DNA of 64,000 bases from Agroathelia rolfsii (Eukaryota; Basidiomycota; Agaricomycetes; Amylocorticiales; Amylocorticiaceae), in assembly GCA_018343915.1 (NCBI GenBank), contig JABRWF010000002.1, forward strand, positions 3,224,001 to 3,288,000, given 5' to 3'. Below are positions 23,135-34,454 of the stretch, piece after piece (position 1 is the stretch's first letter; each line of letters opens with the position of its first letter). The notes under the pieces were generated by a model, which was not told where the DNA came from, did no database searches, and saw nothing but the letters and a program-made list of their open reading frames with translations. Made by a program: the position numbers and the translations under genes.

Positions 23135-24317
23135 ATGCCCTCGGTACCATCGTCTGCGTTCTCTAGGTCGGCATGGCTTTCGCAGCTGCTTGTCCCACGG
23201 CACTGCGCATCTTCTCTGGCTGCTCGCAACTTCAGTTCTAGCTCGGTCCTCTTCCTGCGAAAAATCAAGAAGCCACCAGCACCATCCAAGAAAGAGTTGG
23301 AGCAAAAGGCAAGACTTATTGCACAACGCAAGCGCGACAGATGGCTCAAGAACCCCGAGCGAATGACGCTATCAGAGGCTGTTGATATTCTACGCGTGCG
23401 TTATGCTATTAGTTTTCAGTGTGGCTTTTGGTCCTGAACACAGTGCTATTCAACGCAACAGGCCGTCGAAGTAGCGCGCCCGTCGGCGACCTATGAGCTT
23501 ACTGTCCGGACAGAGATGAAACGCGCCATGGCCGTGCCCCGAGGACGTATAAGTCTGCCACGGGAAATTAGGCGCAAGGGGGAGGACAAGGTGGTCGTCT
23601 TTGCAGAGGGTAAGGCCGCAGACGATGCCAAAGAGGCAGGCGCGGATATCGTCGGTGGTCTTGAGCTTGTGGACAGTGTAACTTTTTCTTTGTTTTCCTC
23701 GCTTCTAACATATTTCACTCAATGGAATATCATTATTACTTAGGTTGCAAATGGTCGTATTCGACCCACAATTGTCCTTGCTACACCGGCACTCATTCGT
23801 GCTATCACACCCAAGCTCGGTCGCGTGCTTGGTCCGCGCGGTATCATGCCTTCAGAGCGTCGCGGTACGGTTTTAGAAGATGTAGCCACGTATATTCGCA
23901 AATTGAAAGGCTCAAACGAATGGCGAGGCGACATTGACGGCGTCATTCGCTCGCCTATTGCCAAGGTGCCTATATGCTCTTCACTCAGATCCTTCTTTTT
24001 TCTGCAATACTCAAAATCATGCAATTATGAACAGATGCATTTCCCGCCAGATGACGTTATCAGGAACGTTCGTCATTTCTTGAACACAGTCAAGAAACAT
24101 ACGGGCCAAGAAGAGAAAAAGGCCGAGCTCCAAGTGAAAAAGAGCAGCAAAAAAAGTGCATCGAAGAAGCCTAGTATGTCCTTTCTTCATTTGATGTTTT
24201 TATAACTTCGTCTCTTTTCATATACACAATGCTCATACTCTTTTCACAGGCCCCTCGATTATTCGTGTAGTACTGAGTTCAACCACGGGCCCTTCCATCC
24301 AAATTTCAGACTACTGA
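23135..24317 (+). CDS. MRPL1: Mitochondrial ribosomal protein uL1m (MRPL1)
   Basis: L1-stalk protein of the mitochondrial large subunit. The N-terminal MPSVPSSAFSRSAWLSQLLV is a basic, Ser/Ala-rich presequence. A mitoribosome-type linker follows (KKPPAPSKKELEQKARLIAQ). The L1 fold begins MTLSEAVDILRAVEVARPSA and contains VPRGRISLPREIRRKGEDKV, VVFAEGKAADDAKEAGADIV and the signature region LGRVLGPRGIMPSERRGTV, with KMHFPPDDVIRNVRHFLNTV after it. The C-terminal tail is Lys/Ser-rich and ends STTGPSIQISDY. Four introns are placed at about 23396-23461, 23677-23744, 23966-24034 and 24173-24249. Length is about 325 residues. Confidence 0.92.
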
Positions 24318-24558
24318 ACGCATACATATCTACATGCAGTCATTAACGACTTTTTGGGGCATCATCATTAGTTAAATTCTACATAATTATATAGCACAGA
24401 TATGATAGAAATGAGAATGAGAATGAGAGGAGTGTGTAGACGAGAACATGGCAAATAAGTCAGTAATGGTGATAGCAACGACAGAAAACATGAGAAATGC
24501 AATTGTACGACGCGCCACGCAAAGACGCTGTGTTAGGTCTCATAGCTCAAGACTTGAA

Positions 24559-26954
24559 TCAAATTTGTCTCTCCTCAGCGTCTTTCTCCATCATCTTCCG
24601 CTCCCTTCTCATCCTCTTTCTGGCCTCCTGTGCTTCCTTTTCCATCTTTGCAGCCACTTTACGAGCCACTTCTTCAGCATTCACAGCAGACTTACCCGCC
24701 TTTTTCCCGGAGCGTTTGCCGATGTCTTGACCCGCAGAGCCCGTACCGCCAAAGTGACGTTCCTGTGGCTTGTTCTTCGGTGCATGCGGGAAGAGGTCAC
24801 CCCAGGAGGACTTGCGCGCGTCATAAAAAGGCTGCTTGCCCTGCGACTTAGGGATAGTTTGGCGTAAAATCTTGCCTATAGTACGAAATAAAGTGATGGA
24901 ACACATAAGTCAGTCTATTCGTGAGATTAAGTAAGCTGTAAATTGTTCATCATGCGTACCAGAAGGAGCGCATACATCCAGGATAATGTGTCCACTGCGC
25001 TTCAGTGGTGGGAAGATGAGTCTCGGCCAAGCATATGATTCCAGTCGGAGCGCTTCTGAAAGGCCTTCATCCTGGTTTTCAGCTGCACCGCTCTCAACCT
25101 TCGACTGTGGTTTCTCCGCGGAGGCCGCCACCGAAGTAAGAGCAGTACCATTCCTCTCTTCGCCCTCCACATGCACCTCCAACTCGCGTATGGCCTTTCT
25201 TTGTTCCTTCTCCATCTGTGCCTTGTTTGCATCATGTCCAATGGCGCCCACACGTCCAAGCAATGGCTGACCAGCGGAATACACTGGGCGCTTACCGCGC
25301 CGGACGACGACATACGAGTATCCGACATCTTCATGGCCGACGCCGGAGTGTTTTGTATGACGGATGAAGGCCGGACGCTGCATGCGCTGTGAGAAGCCAC
25401 ATACGAGCTTCTTGTTTGATACTCCAGGTTGATAGAGGGGACAGGCACCATCATGCGGACACTGCATGAATGGGAATGATCATTCGTATGACCGGATGTT
25501 TGTTAGATAACAAAAAGAAACTCACTGGCGCCACTACATGCGATCCTTGAATTTCCTCCTCCGGCACCTCTGGGTCATCAAACTCTTTTTTACCCATGCG
25601 GAGCAGATTTTGCCTTGCTTCTGCAATGTTTTCAAAACCTGCTGGAGTACTATGGTCGATAACCACCTACAAAAGTCTGTCAGCTTCGACTGCAGAATGA
25701 CGAAGAGGGGCCAGAAACACGCACAATAACATCGGCACCACTTTCCCACATCTCTTTCACCATAGCCTTCCGGGCCAATGGCGTTGGGAGTGAAGATAAC
25801 GCAAACGCGGATAACGCCACCGTTTGTTTGCCTTCCTCACGGGCCAGCTTGTCCTCTTCATTAAAGGACTTTCGCCAGGTCGTTTTGATGTCGTTACCTT
25901 GAACGCCTTAAGAAATGATACATACATCCATGTTAACTCTCTATTGTGAATGACTAACAAGTAGATGGCTTACTCCCGATCAAGCGTTTGCCAATTATAG
26001 TGAGGCTCTCGCGCTTCTCCATGCCAATGTACATGTTAATCTCTGAGTTAGCAATGGCATAATTATCGCCATGTTCGGGGATAGGGACTGTTGAGGGTTT
26101 TTGGAATGCATATGCTGAGGCCCTAGATAAACTGTATCAGCATTCACTGATAGAAAAGCATAACACCTTTTGGTGACATGCCAAAATCCACTGCCAGCTC
26201 CGGCAGCCCAGTCAATAACACGGTCGACCTTCCACTGTGGACCTAGGCGTAGCTTGACATGCTCCAGGACGGCATAAATGGCAGAAAAATGCGACGGTAG
26301 AGCAATGGACGCGAATGCTGTTCCATCGCGCTCGGCATGACGATGCTGCTGCAGACGAGACTTGTATTTGACATCGTAGGTGGTGTCCCAAGTCTTGGAG
26401 GATCCGTCGTTGCTTAGAAAGAGCCGTTTGGCGTCCTCGTGCAAACGAGGTTTGTCTGCGTCTAAGGATGTATGGTTTTCTTGGGCATGTGAATAGTGGG
26501 TACGAGCTCATTATCACATACCTGCAATGAGTGTCTGGATAGCATCCTGAAATTCGTGAGGTAATTCGACTGCTCCAATTTGCTGACTACCAAAGAGCGC
26601 AGCGGGCGACTTGCGCGGGCCTCTTGATTCACTGTCTTCCCAATGTTCTGTATAAGCCTCAGGATCGTTTACGAATGCAAGGCGGTCATCATCCTGTTCA
26701 GATTCAGGCCAAGGCTCGAGCTCCCGCTTAGGCTGCTCCGGCACACGGTATTCGCCCGAGCGGTGCTTGTTATGCATGAGGGACATGTCGACATCCTGGA
26801 GTAGCGACTTGAGACTGGGGTCAAGTGGGATAGGCTCCTTAATATTAGCGTGACTATCGAGCGGTGTGCATGACGAGGAAAATTCATAAGCAAACAGGAG
26901 ACAATGTCTGTGCGTAAGTTGAGCAGCAGTTCTGAGGCGCGTCCTGAGCATCAT
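24559..26954 (-). CDS. RSM22: Rsm22/METTL17-like mitochondrial ribosome assembly methyltransferase
   Basis: Methyltransferase-fold factor of the mitochondrial small subunit; the family binds pre-mitoribosomes and carries an Fe-S cluster. It starts MMLRTRLRTAAQLTHRHCLL, plausibly a targeting peptide. The region ALFGSQQIGAVELPHEFQDA precedes RHAERDGTAFASIALPSHFS and YAVLEHVKLRLG. The SAM-binding loop is DRVIDWAAGAGSGFW. Later ESLTIIGKRLIGS and VIVVIDHSTPAGFENIAEAR lead into the Cys-rich motif CPHDGACPLYQPG and LVCGFSQRMQRP, then EDVGYSYVVVRRGKRP. A C-terminal basic coiled segment (KKAGKSAVNAEEVARKVAAK) ends EERQI. At about 640 residues with several 50-70 nt introns, it fits fungal Rsm22. It lies 97 bp from the USP39 gene, head to head. 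Confidence 0.9.
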
Positions 26955-27051
26955 CTTGTCGTTGTTGTCGTCGACGGCGAAATTGTGTTTGTCTCCGGAC
27001 TACGACTAAGATTACTTATCCTGTTCACAACTCTTTGCTCGGGTAATATCT

Positions 27052-29250
27052 ATGGCGGCCACACGCAGTCGTCCAGAGGGCGAGGATGTAGCCAACAATG
27101 TTTCTCCTAGACCAGTGAAAAAAGCAAGGACAGAAGAAGAGCTGGAGCAGGATCTCGACGATGTTCAGGACACCGACCCTATTGCCGAAGGGACAACTGG
27201 TCCTGCTCGTGCCTCTGACCTCTATCTAGACACTGTACGGCATGTTATATCTAATGTTGTATAATATAAATTATAAACGCCTTGTTAGATCAACCGTGCG
27301 GCGCTCGACTTTGACTTTGAGAAAGTCTGCTCAGTGTCTTTGTCCAATATCAACACCTACGGCTGTCTCGTCTGTGGCAAGTACTTCCAAGGCAGAGGCA
27401 AAAGCTCGTACGCGTATGCGCATTCGATTCACGACGACCACCATGTGTTTATTAACCTCGAAACAACCAAGGTGTGCGCCCACATAACCCACCCCCAGAT
27501 GCACCAACCGTGTTGCTAGTGGCATTTTGTATTCAAGTGCGCATATCCATATATCTAGGTCTACGTCTTGCCTGACGGATACCCCGTCTCTGATCCATCG
27601 TTGGACGACATCGCTCGCGTCCTTTCTCCCAAATTCACTCCGTCAGCCGTCAAAGCGCTCTCCTCGCCTGAACACCTCACCAAACCCTCCTATGATCTCT
27701 CTTCAAAACCCTACCTGCCCGGATATGTTGGATTGAACAATATCAAGAAGAACGATCACATGAACGTCGTAATTCACATGCTATTGCATATTCCTCCACT
27801 GCGGGACCACCTGCTGCTGAGCGATTATCGAGGCAAGGAGCCTGAGCTAGTCAAACGATTCGCTGCGCTCGCCAAGAAGATTTGGAACCCACGGCTCTTT
27901 AAGAGCCAGGTCAGCCCGCACGAATTCTTGCAGGAGGTCAACCGCGCTAGTTCCGGCAAGTTCAGCCTGGAGCAACAGGGTGATCCGGTGGAGTTTCTAG
28001 GCTGGCTGTTGAACCGGTTACATAAAGATTTGGGTGGCACGAAGAAGAAAAATTCCAGTGGGTTTTTAGCTTTTTTTATTTGTTTGTTTGTGGTGTGGTG
28101 TGGGGAAAAGGTTCAATCGATTTTTTAATAATCTGAGACTTTTCTGTATCCTACAGGTGTCATCTTCTCCACTTTTCAAGGCGAATTGAGGGTGGAGACA
28201 CAACATGTCATCGTTCGGCCTGATGCTGCTGGTAGTGAAAAGCCGCGGTTTGACATTGATCGAGGTGTGTGCCGTCATCCCCCCGCCCACATAACAGCGT
28301 CCTCACCACTTGATCCGCTAATGTAGACATTAAATCGACGGTGTCGCCTTTTCTCTTTCTGGCTGTTGACCTGCCACCTCCGCCTCTATTCCAAGACGCG
28401 GTGGAGAAGAACATCATTCCCCAGGTCGGTATACACTCTATATTAGCGAAATATGATGGTACAACAACGCAAGTAAGGGTGTCCATGTCTTTATCGTTAC
28501 TCGTGATTTCGTGTTTGATGGCATGTGGAAAACATAGGAATTTGCTGGTCAGCTAAGACGGTACAAATGCCAGCGCCTTCCTCAATATATTATCCTCCAC
28601 TTCAAGCGGTTCACGAAAAACCAGTTCATTGAAGAAAAGAATCCGACCATCGTCACGTTCCCCCTACGTGGACTTGACTTTCGAGATTGTATGTTTATAC
28701 TCATTAATCCCCCCCCCCTCGCATAGTCACAAGCCGAAATTCTTCCTCATATCCTCCTTCCGCCTTTTACTATTGACCCCGCCTAACTATTTTCATCCAC
28801 AGACCTAGACATAGGCCCCACTCAATTAGGCAACATCAACACTTTGTACGACCTCATCGCGAACGTCACACACGAGTCCGTCGCCGGCACAACGCGCGAC
28901 AAGGAGCACACCGTGTGGAAGACACACCTCCGCGCGGCCGGCGGAGGCGGTGAGTCTGAGAAGTGGTTCCAGATCCAGGATCTGATCGTTGAGGAGACGC
29001 GCAAGGAGATGATTTTCTTAGGCGAAACTGTCTTGCAGGTGAGTGTTGCGTTGTGATGCGGTACGGTATGATATTATGTTGTGTGAGACGGAGAATCGCG
29101 GGAGGCCGACACGCGCATTGTTACCACGTTTTTTGTTGGTGGCCTACATCATCACTTCCTCCGTTATTGCTCTCTTCGTTTCTATCACTCCAACCTTACG
29201 ACATGACTGATGTGGCTGGTTCGCAATAGGTATGGGAACGTCGGGAATAG
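27052..29250 (+). CDS. SAD1: Sad1/USP39-type tri-snRNP splicing factor (inactive ubiquitin protease)
   Basis: Factor needed to assemble or hold the U4/U6.U5 tri-snRNP. It begins MAATRSRPEGEDVANNVSPR, then has the zf-UBP finger (CSVSLSNINTYGCLVCGKYF, with HSIHDDHHVFINL). The USP-fold domain starts PGYVGLNNIKKNDHMNVVIH. In an active protease this block would read GLxNLGNTCYMNS; here the catalytic Cys position is Asp, which is the normal inactivation in this family. Further blocks are SPHEFLQEVNRASSGKFSL, QQGDPVEFLGWLLNRLHKDL, LPQYIILHFKRFTKNQFIEE and KWFQIQDLIVEET. The last exon (after the intron at 29040-29229) adds VWERRE and stops at 29248-29250. Length is about 540 residues. Confidence 0.93.
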
Positions 29251-29406
29251 GTCCGCTAGGCGGTGGACGGTAGGCAGAAGTGAGGTGGTAGCATTGTTTT
29301 TAGAGGTTTATACTATTGAATTCGTATGGTGTATATATCTCTAAGCGGTGGTATTAAATGAAATATCGAAAATGCAAGCACATTCGATACGCGCATGCGT
29401 CGTCCT

Positions 29407-30060
29407 CTAGGCCATCGACTTGCTACAATTACTCGGCCGAACGTTCGTCGAAATATCCTTTGGTGTTGATGCGCAATGGCAATCGTGAGCTTCTGTAGAA
29501 GGCTTCATAGAAGAGATAGCTGCATTGGATGCGGTGCCATCGGTCGGAGCAGCAGTTGTAGCTCCAGTAGTCTGGGTTTGTCCTAGGAGCCTATTGTAGA
29601 AAAGAGGATAATATGAAGTAGCGAAAAGATGGTGAGAGGGGATGAAGGGAAGGGGGATCCGTTTAGCGACGCCAAATTCTTGCTAATGAGTTGAGTCGAG
29701 GTCAATGGATCATGCATGCATGCCTGTGGGCCGTATTTCGGGACATGGCAGCGAAAGACCAAGAATTTTTTTTTTTTTTGACAGCATAAGCTCCGAAAGG
29801 AGGAGAAAATGATGAAGATACGGCATGGTCCAGTTTAGGTTGGAGTATAATTTGGAATACTCACGCTTTCTGACGCTCTTCCTCAAAGATAGGCTGGAAA
29901 ATGTAAACACCTGATACGATACCTGGAAGGAGTAGAGCACAATGTGATTGGAGCAACCATCGGCTTCTGGTTATCATCGCTTAGTCTATGAATGGAGAGA
30001 GAATGCGCCCGTACCGGTCAGGCCTGCGAAGATGAACGGAAAGATTCTACTGCGCGACAT
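29407..30060 (-). CDS. Small single-helix protein, possibly mitochondrial, unrecognised
   Basis: Three exons splice in frame to about 95 residues: MSRSRIFPFIFAGLTG, then IVSGVYIFQPIFEEERQK after an intron at 29923-30014, then ALLGQTQTTGATTAAPTDG and a Ser/Thr-rich tail ending NCSKSMA after an intron at 29591-29864. A basic start, one hydrophobic helix of about 20 residues and the charged EEER after it resemble small inner-membrane proteins of fungal mitochondria, but no family was recognised. The long second intron could hide a further exon. The tail has little conserved character, so the 3' exon is the weak point. It converges on the USP39 gene with 156 bp between stops. Confidence 0.42.
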
Positions 30061-33000
30061 GATGATGATGCTGCTAATTGAAGCAGACAAGGAGTTGCCA
30101 GTGTACTTCCGGCAATTGCGGTTCGGGGACGTTTTGCTTCCGCTTCCAGGCTGATCGGAGGCTGATGTCTACCTTTGACTATCCAAGTCGTTCCTCCAGG
30201 AGAAGCGCCTATCATGATAGCGCCAACATACTATATTCTGAGTTACATGTATGGTATAGGTCACAGGACAAGGTTCAAGCTCACAGGACGCATCGCACTT
30301 CGTCGCTTAATGCACGATCTCTTCCTCAACCTCTCTCACATGAACCCAGCCTGGAGGCTCCGAGACCCCCAAAACTTCTTTCTCATCAGTCGTAATCAGA
30401 ATTTCTGACCCAAGCGGCCCACCACCCCGGAAGGCAGCTGAAATCCTGCTTCGGATCATCATGATAATGCACGGCTACCCAATATCCTCATTAGGCTGGT
30501 TGCTTTTCTAATGCGGACGGATGGACCCACAGCAGCGACCCTATGACGATGATGGTAGTTCCACAGAAACTGTAAACGTACTTATCCAATTCATAAGCAA
30601 AGCTTGTTGTGGTTATTTGATTCAATATTTAGATTTTTTCCATTTGCTTCAGTTATCTATATTCCTTCGAACCGTGCCCAATTATCCCGTATTGGCCACC
30701 TGATATCATCATCCATGATGATGACAGTACACTACTATAGCGCGAAGCTATTTTGACTTGTACTTCCGCCCTGCTCCCTACTATTAGGGCTCTCGGATCC
30801 CGGTGCAAATACGGTTTGCCAATCAATGGCAATATGAAATGTTAGTACTGCAATCACTCGGGACTCTCGCTTACGCAGAGGATTCGAATAGCCCAGAGAG
30901 GGTACCGATACACCTAGAACATTCGCTCATGACGATAGAGCCCTAAGATAGACCTGATATGATATTTTAGTATCCCGTTCTGGCTTGCATCTCTCGTTGG
31001 TCTCGTCTCTTCAGACTACCTGGACATGTCCAACTACCACGAGTTTCTAAAACACTAGTTGATTCAAATCAAATACCATGTACATGTAATAATCATCTGT
31101 CATTTCCAGGGTTGATATATAGAGTTGATCCAATGCCACCGGTCATGGCGGTGACCAAGAGTAAAGAACATGACACATCTCCCGCGTCGATGAATCCGTG
31201 ACTTGAGTCGTTCGAGTCTTCTCGCGCTGGCAGGGGCAAAAATAAATTCCGCCCAAGTGCACGCTGCATGCCCGCAATGATAGAAGGAAGCCCCGGAAGA
31301 TCTTTCCAATAACATCCGGCAGCTCACCGCCTCTCCGAGCCTTGGATGCCTTGTCCCTTGCTTCCGCCGAGGTCTGATCGCCCCTGAACCTTCCTTGGCA
31401 GGGAGGAACTTGAAATGGAGAGGAATTTCTGGAGTAAAGATGAGCAGTGGTCATTTACTTGCACAAGGGCATGTAAACTACTAATAGTATGAGAGCAAGT
31501 CCAGCGCCCTGCAGGTCGGCGTACTGCATCCTGAAAAATTATGCCTAGCCTCCCTATAGTAGTAATTCCATCTATAAACTCATGATCATGATAAATACAG
31601 ATGCGGATATTAGATGTCGATCAGCTACTGTGCTGCCGGTAGCGGTCCAGAACAGCATCCTCATGCCAGTAAACGTCACATAATCTATACATCTATCCTG
31701 CTAGCGCATACATGAATGTTCTGGCCAAGTTGAAAACCAGAACGAAAATCGAAGGGACAGGAGGACAGATTGTTGTATACAAATGCGTGCTTGTGTAGTC
31801 TGCCTCGGGCTTTATTTTTAATCCAAAGCTAGGAAAGATAGAAAGAAGAGAGGGATGAAATGCAAATCAAAGTAGAAACAAGCCACAAGTATGATGAATC
31901 GATAATCGGAAACTTTCCTCAGGCTGTTCCGTCTTTCACTGAGAGAAAAATGCCGTTCATGAAGCGGACGTCTATTATGGATCTTATGCCGATATTACCC
32001 AGTTATCCCGTTGATAATCCGAATACTACGTATACCTACTACGCTCCAGCTGTATTGTTGGCATTCAGTTGTAGAACAAGATGGAAACTGGCTAACACAA
32101 CAGGAAACTTGAGTGATTTGATTCGGACGACGATGGACAACTGATACCACGACACAAGCGAATCGCTCGGGTGGTCTGTCTTGTACGTGTGTTCGAAGCG
32201 GTTCGTATTCAAGTGTGTCATCAAGCGATTCATTGCTTTGGCATAAGGAAGCGAACGGGCGTAGCTGACATGCAGCACACTCTTCGGAGCCGAAAGTTAT
32301 TACGACACCCTTGATTATTAGTAAATCACTTTACATGTATATTACTTCTGCTCGATTTCATGCATTGATTGGGAAAAGGGAGTAAACTCCATCGGAGCTG
32401 GCTACCTCAGTCCGCCGCGATGTAGGATTCCAGGGTGCTGTTACCAATTTATTTTCTCGGATCGAGGAGGTGGTGTCATGGTGGTGTAGGACAGACGGAA
32501 TATTCCAACCGAGTGAATAGCCACCACTGGCGAGTAAAAAACTTACATTTCATAGACTGATCCACTAGTGGAGTCCAGAAACCTGATGATGACAAGGGGA
32601 AGTGGATAATGATAATGAAGAACACACAAAAAAGAAGCAAAAAAGAAAAAGGTCAGATAGATGTTGTCTTGATTTCCCCCCTTCTTGATCGATGGCTGTG
32701 AGGGTTGTATATTACAAGCGATCGTGTATTTCCCTCGCATTTCCAGTTACCGCAAATCCTCCGCAAACCGCTTGGCAGAGCCCAGGTTAGCAAAGGGAAG
32801 GAGGGGACCAGGCGATGGACGAGAAGGGTGTTACACAAAAAAAGCAAAAGCGCCAGGACATGCTGTTTACGCGAGGCCCCTGTAAATGAATGAGCCTATC
32901 TATGGGCTCTCTGTCGCACTCACCATCCAAAGCCTCATGACAAGGAAATTTTTCCCTCCCTTCAAAGATGGTGTTGATACAGATCCCAATCAAGGGATCT

Positions 33001-34454
33001 ATGACCCATCTATGAGCGGCGATCAGGGAGGGAGACAGTGTGGTGTGTGAGTGTGGGGGTAAAGGGTGCGTGTGCACTTTACATACCAAGCCATCCCTTC
33101 CCTGATTTATGAAGGTCTTGTCCAAAGAGGAGAAAGATATATGCGCAAAACATAAGAATGCGTGCTGCTGATCATTTTATTTTTTTCATTTCTTCGCAAA
33201 TTACCATTAGATTAAGTTACTGGTACTGATGGACTCGGTAAATCAACACTATCTTCTCGCGCAATGTGGATTGAATGTTGATAGACACAAAACGTCGTCA
33301 AATCCACATTCATAGCACGGTACATGCTCAATATACGTTGGTGAGTAAGCCATTGGACTGCGCTTACCGTCTGTGTGTTTCAGAACCACGATCCACGTAT
33401 GCTCCCCGGTTATCGATGAGGAAAGCGTATGGCCCAGAGAAGAGAAGCAGATGAAATCCAGGGGTTCCGATACGACCAGCGGAACATCTCTGCGCACAAC
33501 AGGCAGTGGGGATGGATCGACAACTTAACAGAAGACTTCAATATGGCATTATCTTTTTTAAAGAGGAAACTCCATATTTTTCTACGAGACCCCAGTAGCA
33601 TATAATATTCATCTATTCCTACCGATAACCATTACAAAGAAGCAACGCGTGTTTTGGAACAGCAGCAAGTACCGTCCAGACTCAAGGAGCCGTGATTTCC
33701 AAAGAAGATGATCCTTAGACTTTTCCGGGCCAATGACAAGGGGGTGATTCAAATTGACAGCGAGTGAGATATGAAGAGGCTCAGGATGAATGGAGAAAGT
33801 TGGCTGTCTTCTTCTCACAAGAACACTGGTCAAGATGGGAAAAGGGGACCCGGTATTGACTGATCACAAGAAACTATGATTAGAATGACGAGCCTAGTGG
33901 CGTAGGCAATAGCCTCACGGGAGATGCACGCTGAGCACAGACTAAGCTTGCAATTAGGAGAGAGAACGGTAGAGTTTGTGATCAGGGGTCGGGATAGAGA
34001 CATGGTTCAGTGCGAGAATGTCGGAGGAATTAGAAGAGAAAGGGAAAAGAGTTCAAGAGTGGAAAATTCCACTGGCAATTCAAGTTTGCTCATAGCCATC
34101 AATGCGGATGACCAAGTTGAGCTCATTGTGCATCAGAAGCGAGCCTGTGACGCACATCGTGACACGTGCATTTGGCCCACCGCAAGACGGCGGATGTGTC
34201 CCGATCCCGGCAGTTACCTCTCTATCCATCCCCCTTTTTACCTTGAACGGCCAGCTACGTCAAGAGAGTGAGCAAGACCGCCACGCGGGCTTGGTAGCGC
34301 AAGAGAAACACACAGAAAAGAGAGAAAAAAGCACAGGATACACTAGTTCAATCTTTACCTAACGACTACAGATATTTGTTTACGATCTTATCTCTCTCCC
34401 GAGTCCCCTCTCTGCTGCGTACATATTTTCCCCAAGCATATTCTCTAATCTGCA
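30061..34454. other. 4.4-kb spacer without a recognisable gene
   Basis: Both strands were read. Open frames are short, do not join through good splice sites and carry no familiar motif. A near-palindrome around 30706-30728 (TCATCATCC/ATGATGATG) is the only small structure seen. The left end must contain the promoter of the small minus-strand gene and the right end that of the membrane protein gene. Decayed repeats or a non-coding RNA cannot be excluded. Confidence 0.4.
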
